Source: Candidatus Gastranaerophilales bacterium (GTDB lineage Bacteria; Cyanobacteriota; Vampirovibrionia; Gastranaerophilales; Gastranaerophilaceae). Taken from it: a DNA stretch of 64,000 bases. The DNA is taken from NCBI GenBank assembly GCA_944324305.1, contig CALUVV010000004.1, forward strand, positions 62,001-126,000. Direction: 5' to 3'. The notes under the pieces are model-generated. The model made no database searches. It was not told the DNA's origin and was given only the letters and a program-made list of their open reading frames with translations. A program made the translations under genes and the position numbers. Below, one piece after another: positions 42,171 through 50,471 of this stretch; the stretch's first letter is position 1; every line of letters begins with the position of its first letter.

Positions 42171-44975
42171 ATGATTAAGATGAATTTAACTAAAAAAACA
42201 AAAATTGTAATTTCGCTGGTTGTATTGGTGTTAGTATTAGTATCGGCACCGTTTGTAATTTATTTGAAAGCTTTGCCGGCTGCGGTTTCCAATCCTGCAG
42301 TAATAAGTTTTGTCGAAAAAACTCTGCATAAAGCTGCAGGTTTAAACTTGAATATTGAAGAACCTGTACTTACAACCGGATTGTCGCCGGAAATCGAATT
42401 TAAAGTAAATGAATTGTCTCTTTCAAATAAGGACAAGGAACTGCTTGCAGTAAATAATTTTGATATACGTCTTTCTTTTAAAGACATTTTTAATAAAAAT
42501 ATTATTGTTCAAAAACTCGGAGCGGATTATATTTTTGCGGATATAAACAATCTTACCGCGCTTGTTCCGCAGCAGAAAGAAGCAAAAACTCAGCAGAAAA
42601 GCGAATGGAATTTTGATTTCTTTGATTCTTTGCTATATGTAAAAAAATCATTGTTCCTTTATAAAATAGAGCCTTCAACTTATATTGCGCTTACTGCGGA
42701 TGATCTGGAAATCGATAATACGCAAAAGGCTATGAGATATATCCGTTTCAACGTAACAACGGATATTAAAAAAGAAGGCAAAAATCTTCATATTAATATT
42801 GCCGACAGAAATTCGGTATATATAAAAGACAAAGCTTTGCACATACAAAAATGTATGTTAACTGTTAATAATTCAAAAATTTATTTTAATGCATTCGGCG
42901 CAAGAAATAAAGATAACTATTTAGAAGTATTTACTGATAAAATTCTTGTATCTGACGTTGTAGAACTTATTAATTCTCAAATAATAGAAAATAATTTGAA
43001 CGAGCCTCTTGCATTTTTCAAAGATTTAAATGGCGACTTTAACTTTAATATCAAACTTACAAAAAATGACTTAAACGGTATTGTCAATTTAAACAAGATT
43101 TCATGCAAGCTCATACCTGTTGACAATATTCCCCTGATGCTTGAAAAAGGTCAGATTGTTATGGGTAAAAATGATATTGTTGTAAAAGACTTTAAAGGAT
43201 ATTACAACAATAAAAAAGAAAACGGCATTGAAATGGAAGGTTCGGTAAAAGATTACCTTAAATCAATTGATACAAATCTTGTTGCAAGAGCTGTCGTAAC
43301 AAATGATTTTGCGAAAAATCAGTTTTCTAATATGTTAGGTATACCCGTAACGCTGACAGGCGGCTCTACAAAAACAAGACTGGATATTAAATCCGTTAAT
43401 AATAAAATAGATTTAATCTGGTTATTCGGCTTGAAACCCGGACAGGATATTTTAATCGACGGTGCTTCGCTTACCCCTGCAAATTTCAGAAGAATGCTCA
43501 AAGCCGATATGCACTTTGAAGGAACTGATTTTAATATTAAATCAATAGACTATTATATTGCACCTGAAAATCTTCCGAACGGTAAGAAAAAACAAATTCA
43601 GCCGGTTGTAAAAATTGCGGGTAATCTTGACGTTTCAACCCCTGTTCCAACGGTAAAAAATCTCGGTTTTGAAATTCCGAGACCGCTGCCAAGTGAATTT
43701 TTGAATGTACTTATCGGTCAGAAATTATTTAAAAAGGGTAAAATAGCAGGAACCATGGAAATGGTTAATACAGGCAAGTACCCTGTGTTAAACGGAAAAC
43801 TTACAATGGACGGAGTTGCAATTCCGTCTCAAAGAATTTTCTTGAAGCATGGTGAAATGGATGCGTCTGACGGTTTGTTGAAACTTATTGCAAAAGGTAA
43901 ATACAGACGTTCGGAATATGATTTTAACGGCAGCCTTGTTAATGCCGTTAAGTTTCCGGTTGTGGTAAAAAATGTTAACTTAACCGTTGATGATGTTGAT
44001 GTAGAAAAATTTATCGCATCTGCAAATAACCAGAGTTCACAGGCAGTTACAAGCGAAAAATTTGATGTTGCACCATCAGGCGAAGCCAAAGATGATGATG
44101 ATAACACTCCGACTTTTGATATCGGAAACTTTATAGTTGAAGATTGTGTTTTGCATATTCTTAAAGGTTCTTATAAAGATATTAAATTTGCAGATGTTAA
44201 AGCAACTTTATCACTGGATAAGAACAGTATATTTAATATGTATTCAAACAGATTTGAAATAGCCGAAGGCCACTCTTCAGCAAAAATTAACTGCGATTTG
44301 AAAAAACATAAATATAATATTGCTCTCGGTATTAAGGACGTAAATTCCGATTTAATGGCAACTACGCTACTTGCTCTGAAAAAAGAAATTACAGGTAAAG
44401 CAAGCGGCCTGATAGTATTAAATACCGATGATTCTTTAAAATTAAACGGCTCAATTAAATTTATGGTAAAAAACGGCACAATCCAAAAAGTAGGGCTTGT
44501 TGAATATGTCCTTAAATTTGCGGCATTATTCAGAAATCCGCTTGCCATGATCAGCCCTTCAACAATTTCCGATCTTGTAAATGTTCCCGAAGGAAACTTT
44601 GATTTAATTAACGGTGATTTACAGATTAAAAATAATGTAATCGAAAAAATGATGATTAAATCATCTGCTCCCCAATTAAGTTCTTTTATAGTTGGACGTT
44701 TTGACCTTGAAAGCAGAGACGCCACGCTTAGAATTTATACAAAATTCAGTAATAATAATAAAGGCTTTGCAGGATTTTTGAGAAATATTTCTCTTAACAG
44801 CCTTGCTAACAGAATGCCGTTGAGCAGCAGAAACGACAGTAATTATTATTCAGCTGAAATTTCGCAGCTTCCGCCTCTTGATGCAGATGAAAAAGATTGT
44901 CAGATTTTCCTGACAAAAGTCGACGGTGATGTTGAACATAATAACTTTATTTCTTCTTTGAAAAAGATTAAATAG
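42171..44975 (+). CDS. AsmA/YhdP-like envelope protein
   Basis: A 934-residue protein with an N-terminal membrane anchor (IVISLVVLVLVLVSAPFVIYL) and a long beta-rich periplasmic region. The overall pattern resembles the AsmA/TamB/YhdP group of bridge-like lipid-transfer proteins: an N-terminal VEKTLHKAAGLNLNIEEPVLTTGLSPEIEFKVNELSL, repeated VDNIPLMLEKGQ-type strands and, near the C-terminus, a DLVNVPEGNFDLINGDLQIKNNVIE segment similar to AsmA C-terminal domains. Role in phospholipid transport to the outer membrane is inferred from the family. ATG 42171 or 42180 may be used; both follow the promoter closely without a clear ribosome site. Confidence 0.8.
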   Translation: MIKMNLTKKTKIVISLVVLVLVLVSAPFVIYLKALPAAVSNPAVISFVEKTLHKAAGLNLNIEEPVLTTGLSPEIEFKVNELSLSNKDKELLAVNNFDIRLSFKDIFNKNIIVQKLGADYIFADINNLTALVPQQKEAKTQQKSEWNFDFFDSLLYVKKSLFLYKIEPSTYIALTADDLEIDNTQKAMRYIRFNVTTDIKKEGKNLHINIADRNSVYIKDKALHIQKCMLTVNNSKIYFNAFGARNKDNYLEVFTDKILVSDVVELINSQIIENNLNEPLAFFKDLNGDFNFNIKLTKNDLNGIVNLNKISCKLIPVDNIPLMLEKGQIVMGKNDIVVKDFKGYYNNKKENGIEMEGSVKDYLKSIDTNLVARAVVTNDFAKNQFSNMLGIPVTLTGGSTKTRLDIKSVNNKIDLIWLFGLKPGQDILIDGASLTPANFRRMLKADMHFEGTDFNIKSIDYYIAPENLPNGKKKQIQPVVKIAGNLDVSTPVPTVKNLGFEIPRPLPSEFLNVLIGQKLFKKGKIAGTMEMVNTGKYPVLNGKLTMDGVAIPSQRIFLKHGEMDASDGLLKLIAKGKYRRSEYDFNGSLVNAVKFPVVVKNVNLTVDDVDVEKFIASANNQSSQAVTSEKFDVAPSGEAKDDDDNTPTFDIGNFIVEDCVLHILKGSYKDIKFADVKATLSLDKNSIFNMYSNRFEIAEGHSSAKINCDLKKHKYNIALGIKDVNSDLMATTLLALKKEITGKASGLIVLNTDDSLKLNGSIKFMVKNGTIQKVGLVEYVLKFAALFRNPLAMISPSTISDLVNVPEGNFDLINGDLQIKNNVIEKMMIKSSAPQLSSFIVGRFDLESRDATLRIYTKFSNNNKGFAGFLRNISLNSLANRMPLSSRNDSNYYSAEISQLPPLDADEKDCQIFLTKVDGDVEHNNFISSLKKIK

Positions 44976-44976
44976 A

Positions 44977-45378
44977 TTAATTAAGTATCATTAAACTGAA
45001 ATTAAGGTATGCTGCAAAGCTTACCCAGATTAAGTACGGGATAAGCAGATATGCTGATATTCTTGATATTTTGTAAAAAGAAATCATTGTTAAAATTATA
45101 AATATCAGAAGTAATATTATTATTATAAAACTCAGCGTTATATTATGAAGATAGAAAAAAGCGGGGCTCCAGCTGAAATTGAGCAGTAATTGTATTACGA
45201 AGAATATAATTGCAGGCCTTTTATCTTCATTTGTTTTAGAGAACATAAAGATACTGAACGATAAAAAGATTAGAGTATACATAACTGCCCAGACAGGGGC
45301 AAAAATTTCCGAAGGCGGGTTTAGCGCGGGCTTATTCAGTGTTCTGTACCAACTTAAATCCATAAATATATTATTCAA
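44977..45378 (-). CDS. TspO/MBR-family membrane protein
   Basis: A 133-residue, five-helix membrane protein. The family pattern is clear: WYRTLNKPALNPPSEIFAPVWAVMYTLIFLSF, then LLLNFSWSPAFFYLHNITLSF with the conserved NxxWSxxFF, and the ending LLIPYLIWVSFAAYLNFSLMILN. TspO proteins bind porphyrins and cholesterol-like ligands and affect stress responses. It is slightly shorter than usual (about 150). It converges on the AsmA-like gene with 1 base between stops. Confidence 0.92.
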   Translation of the reverse strand: MNNIFMDLSWYRTLNKPALNPPSEIFAPVWAVMYTLIFLSFSIFMFSKTNEDKRPAIIFFVIQLLLNFSWSPAFFYLHNITLSFIIIILLLIFIILTMISFYKISRISAYLLIPYLIWVSFAAYLNFSLMILN

Positions 45379-45409
45379 GATAATAATTTATTTTTCATTA
45401 GAGGTTTTA

Positions 45410-46012
45410 TCAAATCAGTTTAATAACTGTTTCGGCAATCTTTTTATGTTCTTCCGCTTCATAATGCAGGCCGTCTGTGTTCGAAGGTTTGACTAATTTG
45501 TTTAAATCCAGAAATTTGCAGTTAAATTCCTCCGCGATTTTTTCGTAAACCGGTGTAATTCTTTTTGACTTTTCAACTGATTTTTCATCAAAAAGAAATC
45601 TAAAATTACTTTTTAAAATATTTTCATTAATGTGTGAAGGCGAAAGTATAATTAAATTACTTTCGCGCGCTTGTTCAGCTGCAATAGAAACAAAACATCT
45701 TATTCCGTTTTCAAATTCTTCAATAGTAGGATTATAGAATTTTTGTAAATCGTTAATTCCTATCGCAAGAATTATGGTATTATAAATTTCTTTTAAATAT
45801 TCGGGTAAAAGTTTGTATCCTGTGAATTGAATTCCGTCGGGATTATTTGAAAAAGCCGTTCTGTTATTGCCGCCTGCTTCGACTATTTCGTAATTTTCAC
45901 CTGCAAGTTTTTGTAATACACCCGTCCAGCGTGTATTCTTGTCATATCTGCTTCCGTCAAGCGGTTTGTAGCCGTATGTATTACTGTCGCCGAAACATAA
46001 TATTCTTTTCAT
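45410..46012 (-). CDS. SGNH/GDSL-family hydrolase
   Basis: A 200-residue esterase-fold protein. Block I is ILCFGDSNTYGYKP with the nucleophile Ser9, block II glycine in EAGGNNRTAF, block III LAIGINDLQKF with Asn, and block V LDLNKLVKPSNTDGLHYEAEEHKKIAE with Asp and His of the triad. No signal peptide, so intracellular. The DxxYGYxPxxxxR pattern is close to arylesterase/acyl-CoA-thioesterase-like members. Natural substrate unknown. Confidence 0.9.
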   Translation of the reverse strand: MKRILCFGDSNTYGYKPLDGSRYDKNTRWTGVLQKLAGENYEIVEAGGNNRTAFSNNPDGIQFTGYKLLPEYLKEIYNTIILAIGINDLQKFYNPTIEEFENGIRCFVSIAAEQARESNLIILSPSHINENILKSNFRFLFDEKSVEKSKRITPVYEKIAEEFNCKFLDLNKLVKPSNTDGLHYEAEEHKKIAETVIKLI

Positions 46013-46119
46013 TTCTCTAATATAACATATATATGAAAAAATATTAAGTTTTATAATTTTTAGGGCTTGACTGATAGTGAACTCTCAACTGTATTATGTA
46101 AATGTATAAGGAGGAAGTT

Positions 46120-46662
46120 ATGAGTAAAAAAGTTTTGATATTATCGGCAAGCCCCCGTAAAGGCGGAAATTCGGACACATTATGCGATGAATTCTTAAAA
46201 GGAGCCATGGACGCAGGCAATACAGGAGAAAAAATCTTTTTGAGAGATAAAAAATTTAACTATTGCACAGGCTGCGGACTTTGTAATACAAATAATTACA
46301 CAGCTTGTTCTCAAAAGGATGATATGGCTGAAATTCTTGAAAAAATGATAGAAGCTGACGTTATTGTTATGGCAACTCCTGTGTATTTTTATACTATGGA
46401 TGCACAGCTGAAAACTTTAATAGACAGATGCTGTGCAAGGTATACACATATTACAAACAAAGATTTTTACTTTATTGCAACTGCCGCCGACGGCAGACGG
46501 CAGGCTCTGGAAAGAACTTTTGACGGCCTGCGCGGTTTTACTGCGTGTCTTGATAATGTCCGTGAAGCAGGTTTAATTTACGGTGCGGGCGTTTGGGAAA
46601 AATCTGACGTTCAGCATACAAATCTTTTAAAAGAAGCTTATGAAACAGGTAAAAATATTTAG
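46120..46662 (+). CDS. Flavodoxin-family NAD(P)H-dependent oxidoreductase
   Basis: A 180-residue flavodoxin-fold protein with FMN loop LSASPRKGGNSDTLCDEF, the cysteine cluster NYCTGCGLCNTNNYTACSQKDDM and MATPVYFYTMDAQLKTLIDRCCARYTH. Such proteins reduce quinones, azo compounds or disulfide-stressed targets and are often induced by electrophiles. ATG 46120 is preceded by AAGGAGGA. It forms a unit with the DXS-like and CMD-cupin genes; a 15-base palindrome lies between it and the DXS-like gene. Confidence 0.87.
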   Translation: MSKKVLILSASPRKGGNSDTLCDEFLKGAMDAGNTGEKIFLRDKKFNYCTGCGLCNTNNYTACSQKDDMAEILEKMIEADVIVMATPVYFYTMDAQLKTLIDRCCARYTHITNKDFYFIATAADGRRQALERTFDGLRGFTACLDNVREAGLIYGAGVWEKSDVQHTNLLKEAYETGKNI

Positions 46663-46664
46663 CC

Positions 46665-46679
46665 TGATAGTTACTATCA
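46665..46679. promoter_or_regulatory. Perfect palindrome between flavoprotein and DXS-like genes
   Basis: TGATAGT-T-ACTATCA. A partial copy (TGATAGTGAACTCTCA, 46072-46087) lies upstream of the flavoprotein gene beside a TTGACT box, as expected for a shared operator; this is inference. Confidence 0.45.
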
Positions 46680-46700
46680 AGTAAAAAGGAGAAAAAATAA

Positions 46701-48452
46701 ATGATTTTAGACAAAGTAAATTCCCCCGAAGATTTAAAGAAATTATCTGTTGAGGAAATGAACACTCTTGCTGATGAGATGAGAGAACTTATTATAAAAA
46801 AAGTAAATACAACGGGCGGACACATGGGGCCAAATCTGGGTATAATTGAGGCGACTGTTGCAATGCATTATGTTTTCAATTCTCCTGTTGACAAAATTGT
46901 ATTTGATGTTTCTCACCAGTGTTATCCGCATAAAATTCTTACAGGCAGAAAAGAAGGTTTTACAGATCCTGACAAATATCATAAATATACAGGCTACACT
47001 GCTCCGGAAGAAAGCGAACATGATATTTTTAAAGTCGGACATACCTCTACTTCCGTAAGCCTTGCAGCAGGACTTGCAAAAGCAAGAGATTTGAAAGGTG
47101 AAAAGTCAAATGTAATAGCACTTATCGGCGACGGTTCATTAAGCGGCGGGGAAGCTTTTGAAGGGCTTGATAATGCCGCAGACTTAAACAGCAATATAAT
47201 TGTTGTGGTTAACGATAATGATATGTCAATAGCGGAAAACCATGGCGGGCTGTACAGAAACCTTAAAGAACTAAGAGAAACAAAAGGTAAAGCCGAATGT
47301 AACTTTTTTAAATCTTTAGGGTTTGACTACCTGTATGTTGATGAAGGCAATAATATTGAAAAATTAATAGAAGCATTCCAAAAGGTTAAAGATACAAATC
47401 ACCCTGTTGTAGTTCATCTTCATACCATAAAAGGTCATGGACTGGCTGCTGCGGAAGATAATAAAGAAGCATTTCACTGGATTTTGCCGGGAACTCTTGA
47501 TGAAAAACCTTCTGTTCCCTCAGTGCAAACCGAAGATTATAACAGCGTAACAAACGAATTTATAATGAGAAAAGCAAAAGAAAATCCTTCTCTTGTTGTG
47601 GTAAACCCTGCAACTCCCGGAGTTCATGGTTTTACTCCCGATTTCAGAGAGAAAATGGGTAAACAATATACTGATGTCGGTATTGCGGAAGAACATGCGG
47701 TTGCATATTGTTCTGCGCTTGCAAAAGCAGGTGCAAAGCCTGTTCTTGCGATTATGACGTCTTTTGTTCAAAGAACTTACGATCAGCTTTCGCAGGATTT
47801 ATGTTTAAATAATTCACCCGTAACCATGCTTGTTTACTGGGGCGGTCTTTCAAGCGGCGACGCAACCCATTTGGGCTCATTTGATATTCCTCTTATCTCA
47901 AACATTCCGAATATTGTTTACCTTGCTCCAACAAATAAAGAAGAGTATCTTGCAATGCTTGAATATTCATATTCTCAAAATGAACATCCGGTTGCAATAA
48001 GAGTTCCTAATGTTCCGCTTGTTTCAACAGGTGTTGAGGATAAAACCGACTATTCAATACTTAATAAATTTAAAGTGGAAGAAAAAGGTTCTAAAGTTGC
48101 GATATTAGGGCTCGGAAATTTCTTTAGCCTTGCGAAAGAAGTTAAGCAGGAAATTAAACAGAAGCTTAATATTGATGCAACGCTTATTAATCCGAGATTT
48201 ATGACCGGAGTTGATGAGGAACTTCTTGAAAATCTTAAAAAAGACCATGATATCGTAATTACTCTGGAAGACGGCGTCATTGACGGCGGTTTTGGGGAAA
48301 AGATTACAAGATTTTACGGAAATTCAAATATGAAAGTATTGAATTTCGGCGGTAAGAAAGAATTTACCGACAGAGTACCTATCGACGAATTATACCGCCG
48401 TTACCATTTAACAAAGGAGCTTATCACGGATGATGTTAAAAACTGTTTATAA
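46701..48452 (+). CDS. 1-deoxy-D-xylulose-5-phosphate synthase-like transketolase
   Basis: A 583-residue thiamine-diphosphate enzyme. DXS landmarks are GGHMGPNLGIIEATVAMHYVF with the catalytic His, FDVSHQCYPHKILTGR, VGHTSTSVSLAAGLA, the ThDP-binding IGDGSLSGGEAFEGLDNAADLNSNIIVVVNDND, then DVGIAEEHAVAYCSALAKAGAKP and the C-terminal transketolase domain. It is about 40 residues shorter than housekeeping DXS, with a reduced segment after residue 90. The gene context (flavoprotein, CMD-cupin) rather than isoprenoid genes suggests an accessory DXS-like enzyme. AAAAGGAG precedes the ATG, and the 3' end overlaps the next gene by 23 bases. Confidence 0.87.
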   Translation: MILDKVNSPEDLKKLSVEEMNTLADEMRELIIKKVNTTGGHMGPNLGIIEATVAMHYVFNSPVDKIVFDVSHQCYPHKILTGRKEGFTDPDKYHKYTGYTAPEESEHDIFKVGHTSTSVSLAAGLAKARDLKGEKSNVIALIGDGSLSGGEAFEGLDNAADLNSNIIVVVNDNDMSIAENHGGLYRNLKELRETKGKAECNFFKSLGFDYLYVDEGNNIEKLIEAFQKVKDTNHPVVVHLHTIKGHGLAAAEDNKEAFHWILPGTLDEKPSVPSVQTEDYNSVTNEFIMRKAKENPSLVVVNPATPGVHGFTPDFREKMGKQYTDVGIAEEHAVAYCSALAKAGAKPVLAIMTSFVQRTYDQLSQDLCLNNSPVTMLVYWGGLSSGDATHLGSFDIPLISNIPNIVYLAPTNKEEYLAMLEYSYSQNEHPVAIRVPNVPLVSTGVEDKTDYSILNKFKVEEKGSKVAILGLGNFFSLAKEVKQEIKQKLNIDATLINPRFMTGVDEELLENLKKDHDIVITLEDGVIDGGFGEKITRFYGNSNMKVLNFGGKKEFTDRVPIDELYRRYHLTKELITDDVKNCL

Positions 48453-49656
48453 AAAAATGTTTGCAGCAGCGCTGGTTATTCCTTCGCTGCTTTGCAATAT
48501 TGTATTTGCGGGAGATAAAAATATGACAAGAACCGAAATTTGTAAGAAAAATTATCATGAACTTTTTGGCGGCGAAGCTTTGCCTAAAACAGGAGCTGAT
48601 ACTGAGATGATGGCAATTTTACAAAAATATATTTTTGGAGAAGTATTTACTGTAGGTGAGCTTGATATAAAAACACGAGAAATGATTACCGTAACTTCTC
48701 TTGCCGTTCAGCAGACACTGCCTCAATTAAAAGCACATATTAATGCTGCATTAAATGTGGGTGTAACTCCTGTTGAACTTAGAGAAACTATCTACCAGTG
48801 CGCACCGTTTATCGGTTTTCCGAAAACATTGAATGCTCTCAACGTTTTAAATGAAGTGTTTAATGAGCGCGGAATAAAAACACCTCTTGAAAATCAAACA
48901 ACTGTTAATGAAAGTGACAGATTTGAAAAAGGTTATGCTATTCAAAATCCATTGTACGGTGATGAAATAAAGCAGGCATTATCAGGACTTCCCGATAATA
49001 TGGGCGAAGATGTTTCCAAATTCTTAACGGAAGTTTGTTTCGGCGATTTTTATACCAGAAAAGGTTTGGATATTAAAACAAGAGAACTGATTGTTTTAAG
49101 TATTCTTGTTACAACAGGAGATACCGATACTCTTAAAAGCCATATAAGAGGAAATATTAAGGCGGGTAACAGTATCGAAACAATTACTGCCGTTATAATT
49201 CAATGTATGCCTTATACCGGATTTCCGAACGCTTTACGTGCGCTAAAAACTTTGAAAGCAGCAGAAGATTTTGAACAGCCGTTTAAGCAGGGTGAGCTTA
49301 ACCCTTATAATAAATTTTTTACGGGAACAACATACTTAAATATGCTGTCTTTAAACGACGATACCTGGAATTCTTCAATAGGTAATGTTACTTTTGAACC
49401 CAAAGCCTGTACTAATTGGCATAAACATTCCGGAGGGCAGATTTTACTTGTAACGGCAGGCGAAGGCAGATATCAGGAAAGAGGAAAAACTGTGCAAATC
49501 TTGAAAAAGGGAGATGTAGTAAAAATTCCTCCAAATGTTGAGCACTGGCATGGAGCAGGACCTGACGGAATGTTTTCTCATATTTCGATAGAAACAAACC
49601 TTCCCAACAACCAAACAACCTGGCTTGACCCTGTGACCGACAAAGAATACAAATAA
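48430..49656 (+). CDS. Exported CMD-CMD-cupin fusion protein
   Basis: A 408-residue protein with a signal peptide (MFAAALVIPSLLCNIVFA) and three domains: two carboxymuconolactone-decarboxylase/AhpD-like helical domains (about residues 65-145, ELDIKTREMITVTSLAV and ELRETIYQCAPFIGFPKTLNAL; about 215-280, LDIKTRELIVLSILV and TITAVIIQCMPYTGFPNALRAL), and a C-terminal cupin (about 320-395) with metal ligands in NWHKHSGGQILLV and PPNVEHWHGAGP. Each CMD repeat has one Cys near the usual active-site position. A detoxifying or peroxide-related activity in the periplasm is inferred. A terminator follows. Confidence 0.87.
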   Translation: MMLKTVYKKMFAAALVIPSLLCNIVFAGDKNMTRTEICKKNYHELFGGEALPKTGADTEMMAILQKYIFGEVFTVGELDIKTREMITVTSLAVQQTLPQLKAHINAALNVGVTPVELRETIYQCAPFIGFPKTLNALNVLNEVFNERGIKTPLENQTTVNESDRFEKGYAIQNPLYGDEIKQALSGLPDNMGEDVSKFLTEVCFGDFYTRKGLDIKTRELIVLSILVTTGDTDTLKSHIRGNIKAGNSIETITAVIIQCMPYTGFPNALRALKTLKAAEDFEQPFKQGELNPYNKFFTGTTYLNMLSLNDDTWNSSIGNVTFEPKACTNWHKHSGGQILLVTAGEGRYQERGKTVQILKKGDVVKIPPNVEHWHGAGPDGMFSHISIETNLPNNQTTWLDPVTDKEYK

Positions 49657-49659
49657 AAT

Positions 49660-49690
49660 AAAAGACCTGCTAATGCAGGTCTTTTATTTT
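49660..49690. terminator. Bidirectional terminator
   Basis: AAAAGACCTGC (49660-49670) pairs with GCAGGTCTTTT (49675-49685) around TAAT, with A/T runs on both sides. It serves the CMD-cupin gene and the tRNA-Thr transcribed toward it. Confidence 0.9.
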
Positions 49691-49695
49691 TAATC

Positions 49696-49768
49696 AGCCG
49701 ATAAAGGGACTTGAACCCTTGACCTACTCATTACGAATGAGTTGCTCTACCAACTGAGCTATATCGGC
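49696..49768 (-). tRNA. tRNA-Thr, anticodon CGU
   Basis: On the minus strand a complete cloverleaf can be drawn: acceptor GCCGATA/TATCGGC, D arm GCTC/GAGC with AGTTGGTAGA loop, anticodon stem ACTCA/TGAGT with loop TTCGTAA (anticodon CGT, threonine ACG codons), T arm AAGGG/CCCTT with TTCAAGT, discriminator T. CCA is not encoded. A terminator lies directly downstream. Confidence 0.96.
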
Positions 49769-49806
49769 TTACTTTTCTACTTTATTATAGCACAAAAATC
49801 TGATAC

Positions 49807-49835
49807 TTGACTAAATCAAACGTTTGTTTTAAAAT
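49807..49835 (+). promoter_or_regulatory. TetR-gene promoter with operator in the spacer
   Basis: TTGACT (49807-49812), 17-base spacer, TAAAAT (49830-49835). The spacer holds CAAACGTTTG (49817-49826), extended to an 18-base near-palindrome 49813-49830. The predicted transcription start is the ATG at 49842. Autorepression of the whole exporter operon is the obvious reading. Confidence 0.78.
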
Positions 49836-49841
49836 GCAGCC

Positions 49842-50471
49842 ATGGAAAAGATTAAAGATGAAAATTCAAAAAACAAGATTTTAAAATCTGCGACAAAATT
49901 ATTTGCCCGAAAAGGCTTTGACGGTGTAAGCATAAGAGAAATATGTAAAGATGCTGATGTAAATATCTGCATGATTTCATATTATTTTGGCGGAAAACAG
50001 GAGCTTTACCGCGGGATTATAGAGGACTTGCTCGAACGCCAGACCGAATATGCGAAAACCTTTCTGGATTTAGATAAATCGCCTTATGATTTAACTGCTG
50101 ATGAGCAAAGAGAACAATTAATGCTTATTCTGGATAAGTTTATTGATTTCTTTTATTCGAAAAATATTTCAAGAGATTTAATTACTTTGTTATTAAAAGA
50201 ACAGCAAAAGAATGACTTTTTTGTTAAATCTCCGGCTATAGATTACTTTAGAAAGCTTGTAGCTGCAATATTTAGAAAACATGAAAATGATAGGGATATA
50301 ATTTTTAAAACATTATTTATTATTTCACAGATGAATTCACCACGAATATTGCATGGTTTTTCACTTAAGCTGCTCGGGCAAGATGATTTTCTTCCTGAAG
50401 ATATTAAAATAATAAAAGATAATTTAAAATTTTATGTTAAAGCGGTTTTGAAGGAGGCAAAAGTTGATTAA
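49842..50471 (+). CDS. TetR-family regulator (CecR/YbiH-like)
   Basis: A 209-residue TetR-type repressor. The DNA-binding domain is ILKSATKLFARKGFDGVSIREICKDADVNICMISYYFGGKQELYRGII (residues ~13-60). The C-terminal ligand domain (e.g. ISRDLITLLLKEQ, spaced FFVKSPAIDYFRKLVAAIF) agrees with the CecR/YbiH type. In E. coli, CecR controls ybhGFSR, the same gene set that follows here. No Shine-Dalgarno sequence precedes the ATG, which sits at the predicted transcription start. It overlaps the TolC-like gene by 8 bases. Confidence 0.9.
   Translation: MEKIKDENSKNKILKSATKLFARKGFDGVSIREICKDADVNICMISYYFGGKQELYRGIIEDLLERQTEYAKTFLDLDKSPYDLTADEQREQLMLILDKFIDFFYSKNISRDLITLLLKEQQKNDFFVKSPAIDYFRKLVAAIFRKHENDRDIIFKTLFIISQMNSPRILHGFSLKLLGQDDFLPEDIKIIKDNLKFYVKAVLKEAKVD

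Noticed and set aside
44171-44725. Minus-strand open frame of 184 codons
   Set aside because: Shadow of the AsmA-like gene; no start signal and no recognisable motif.
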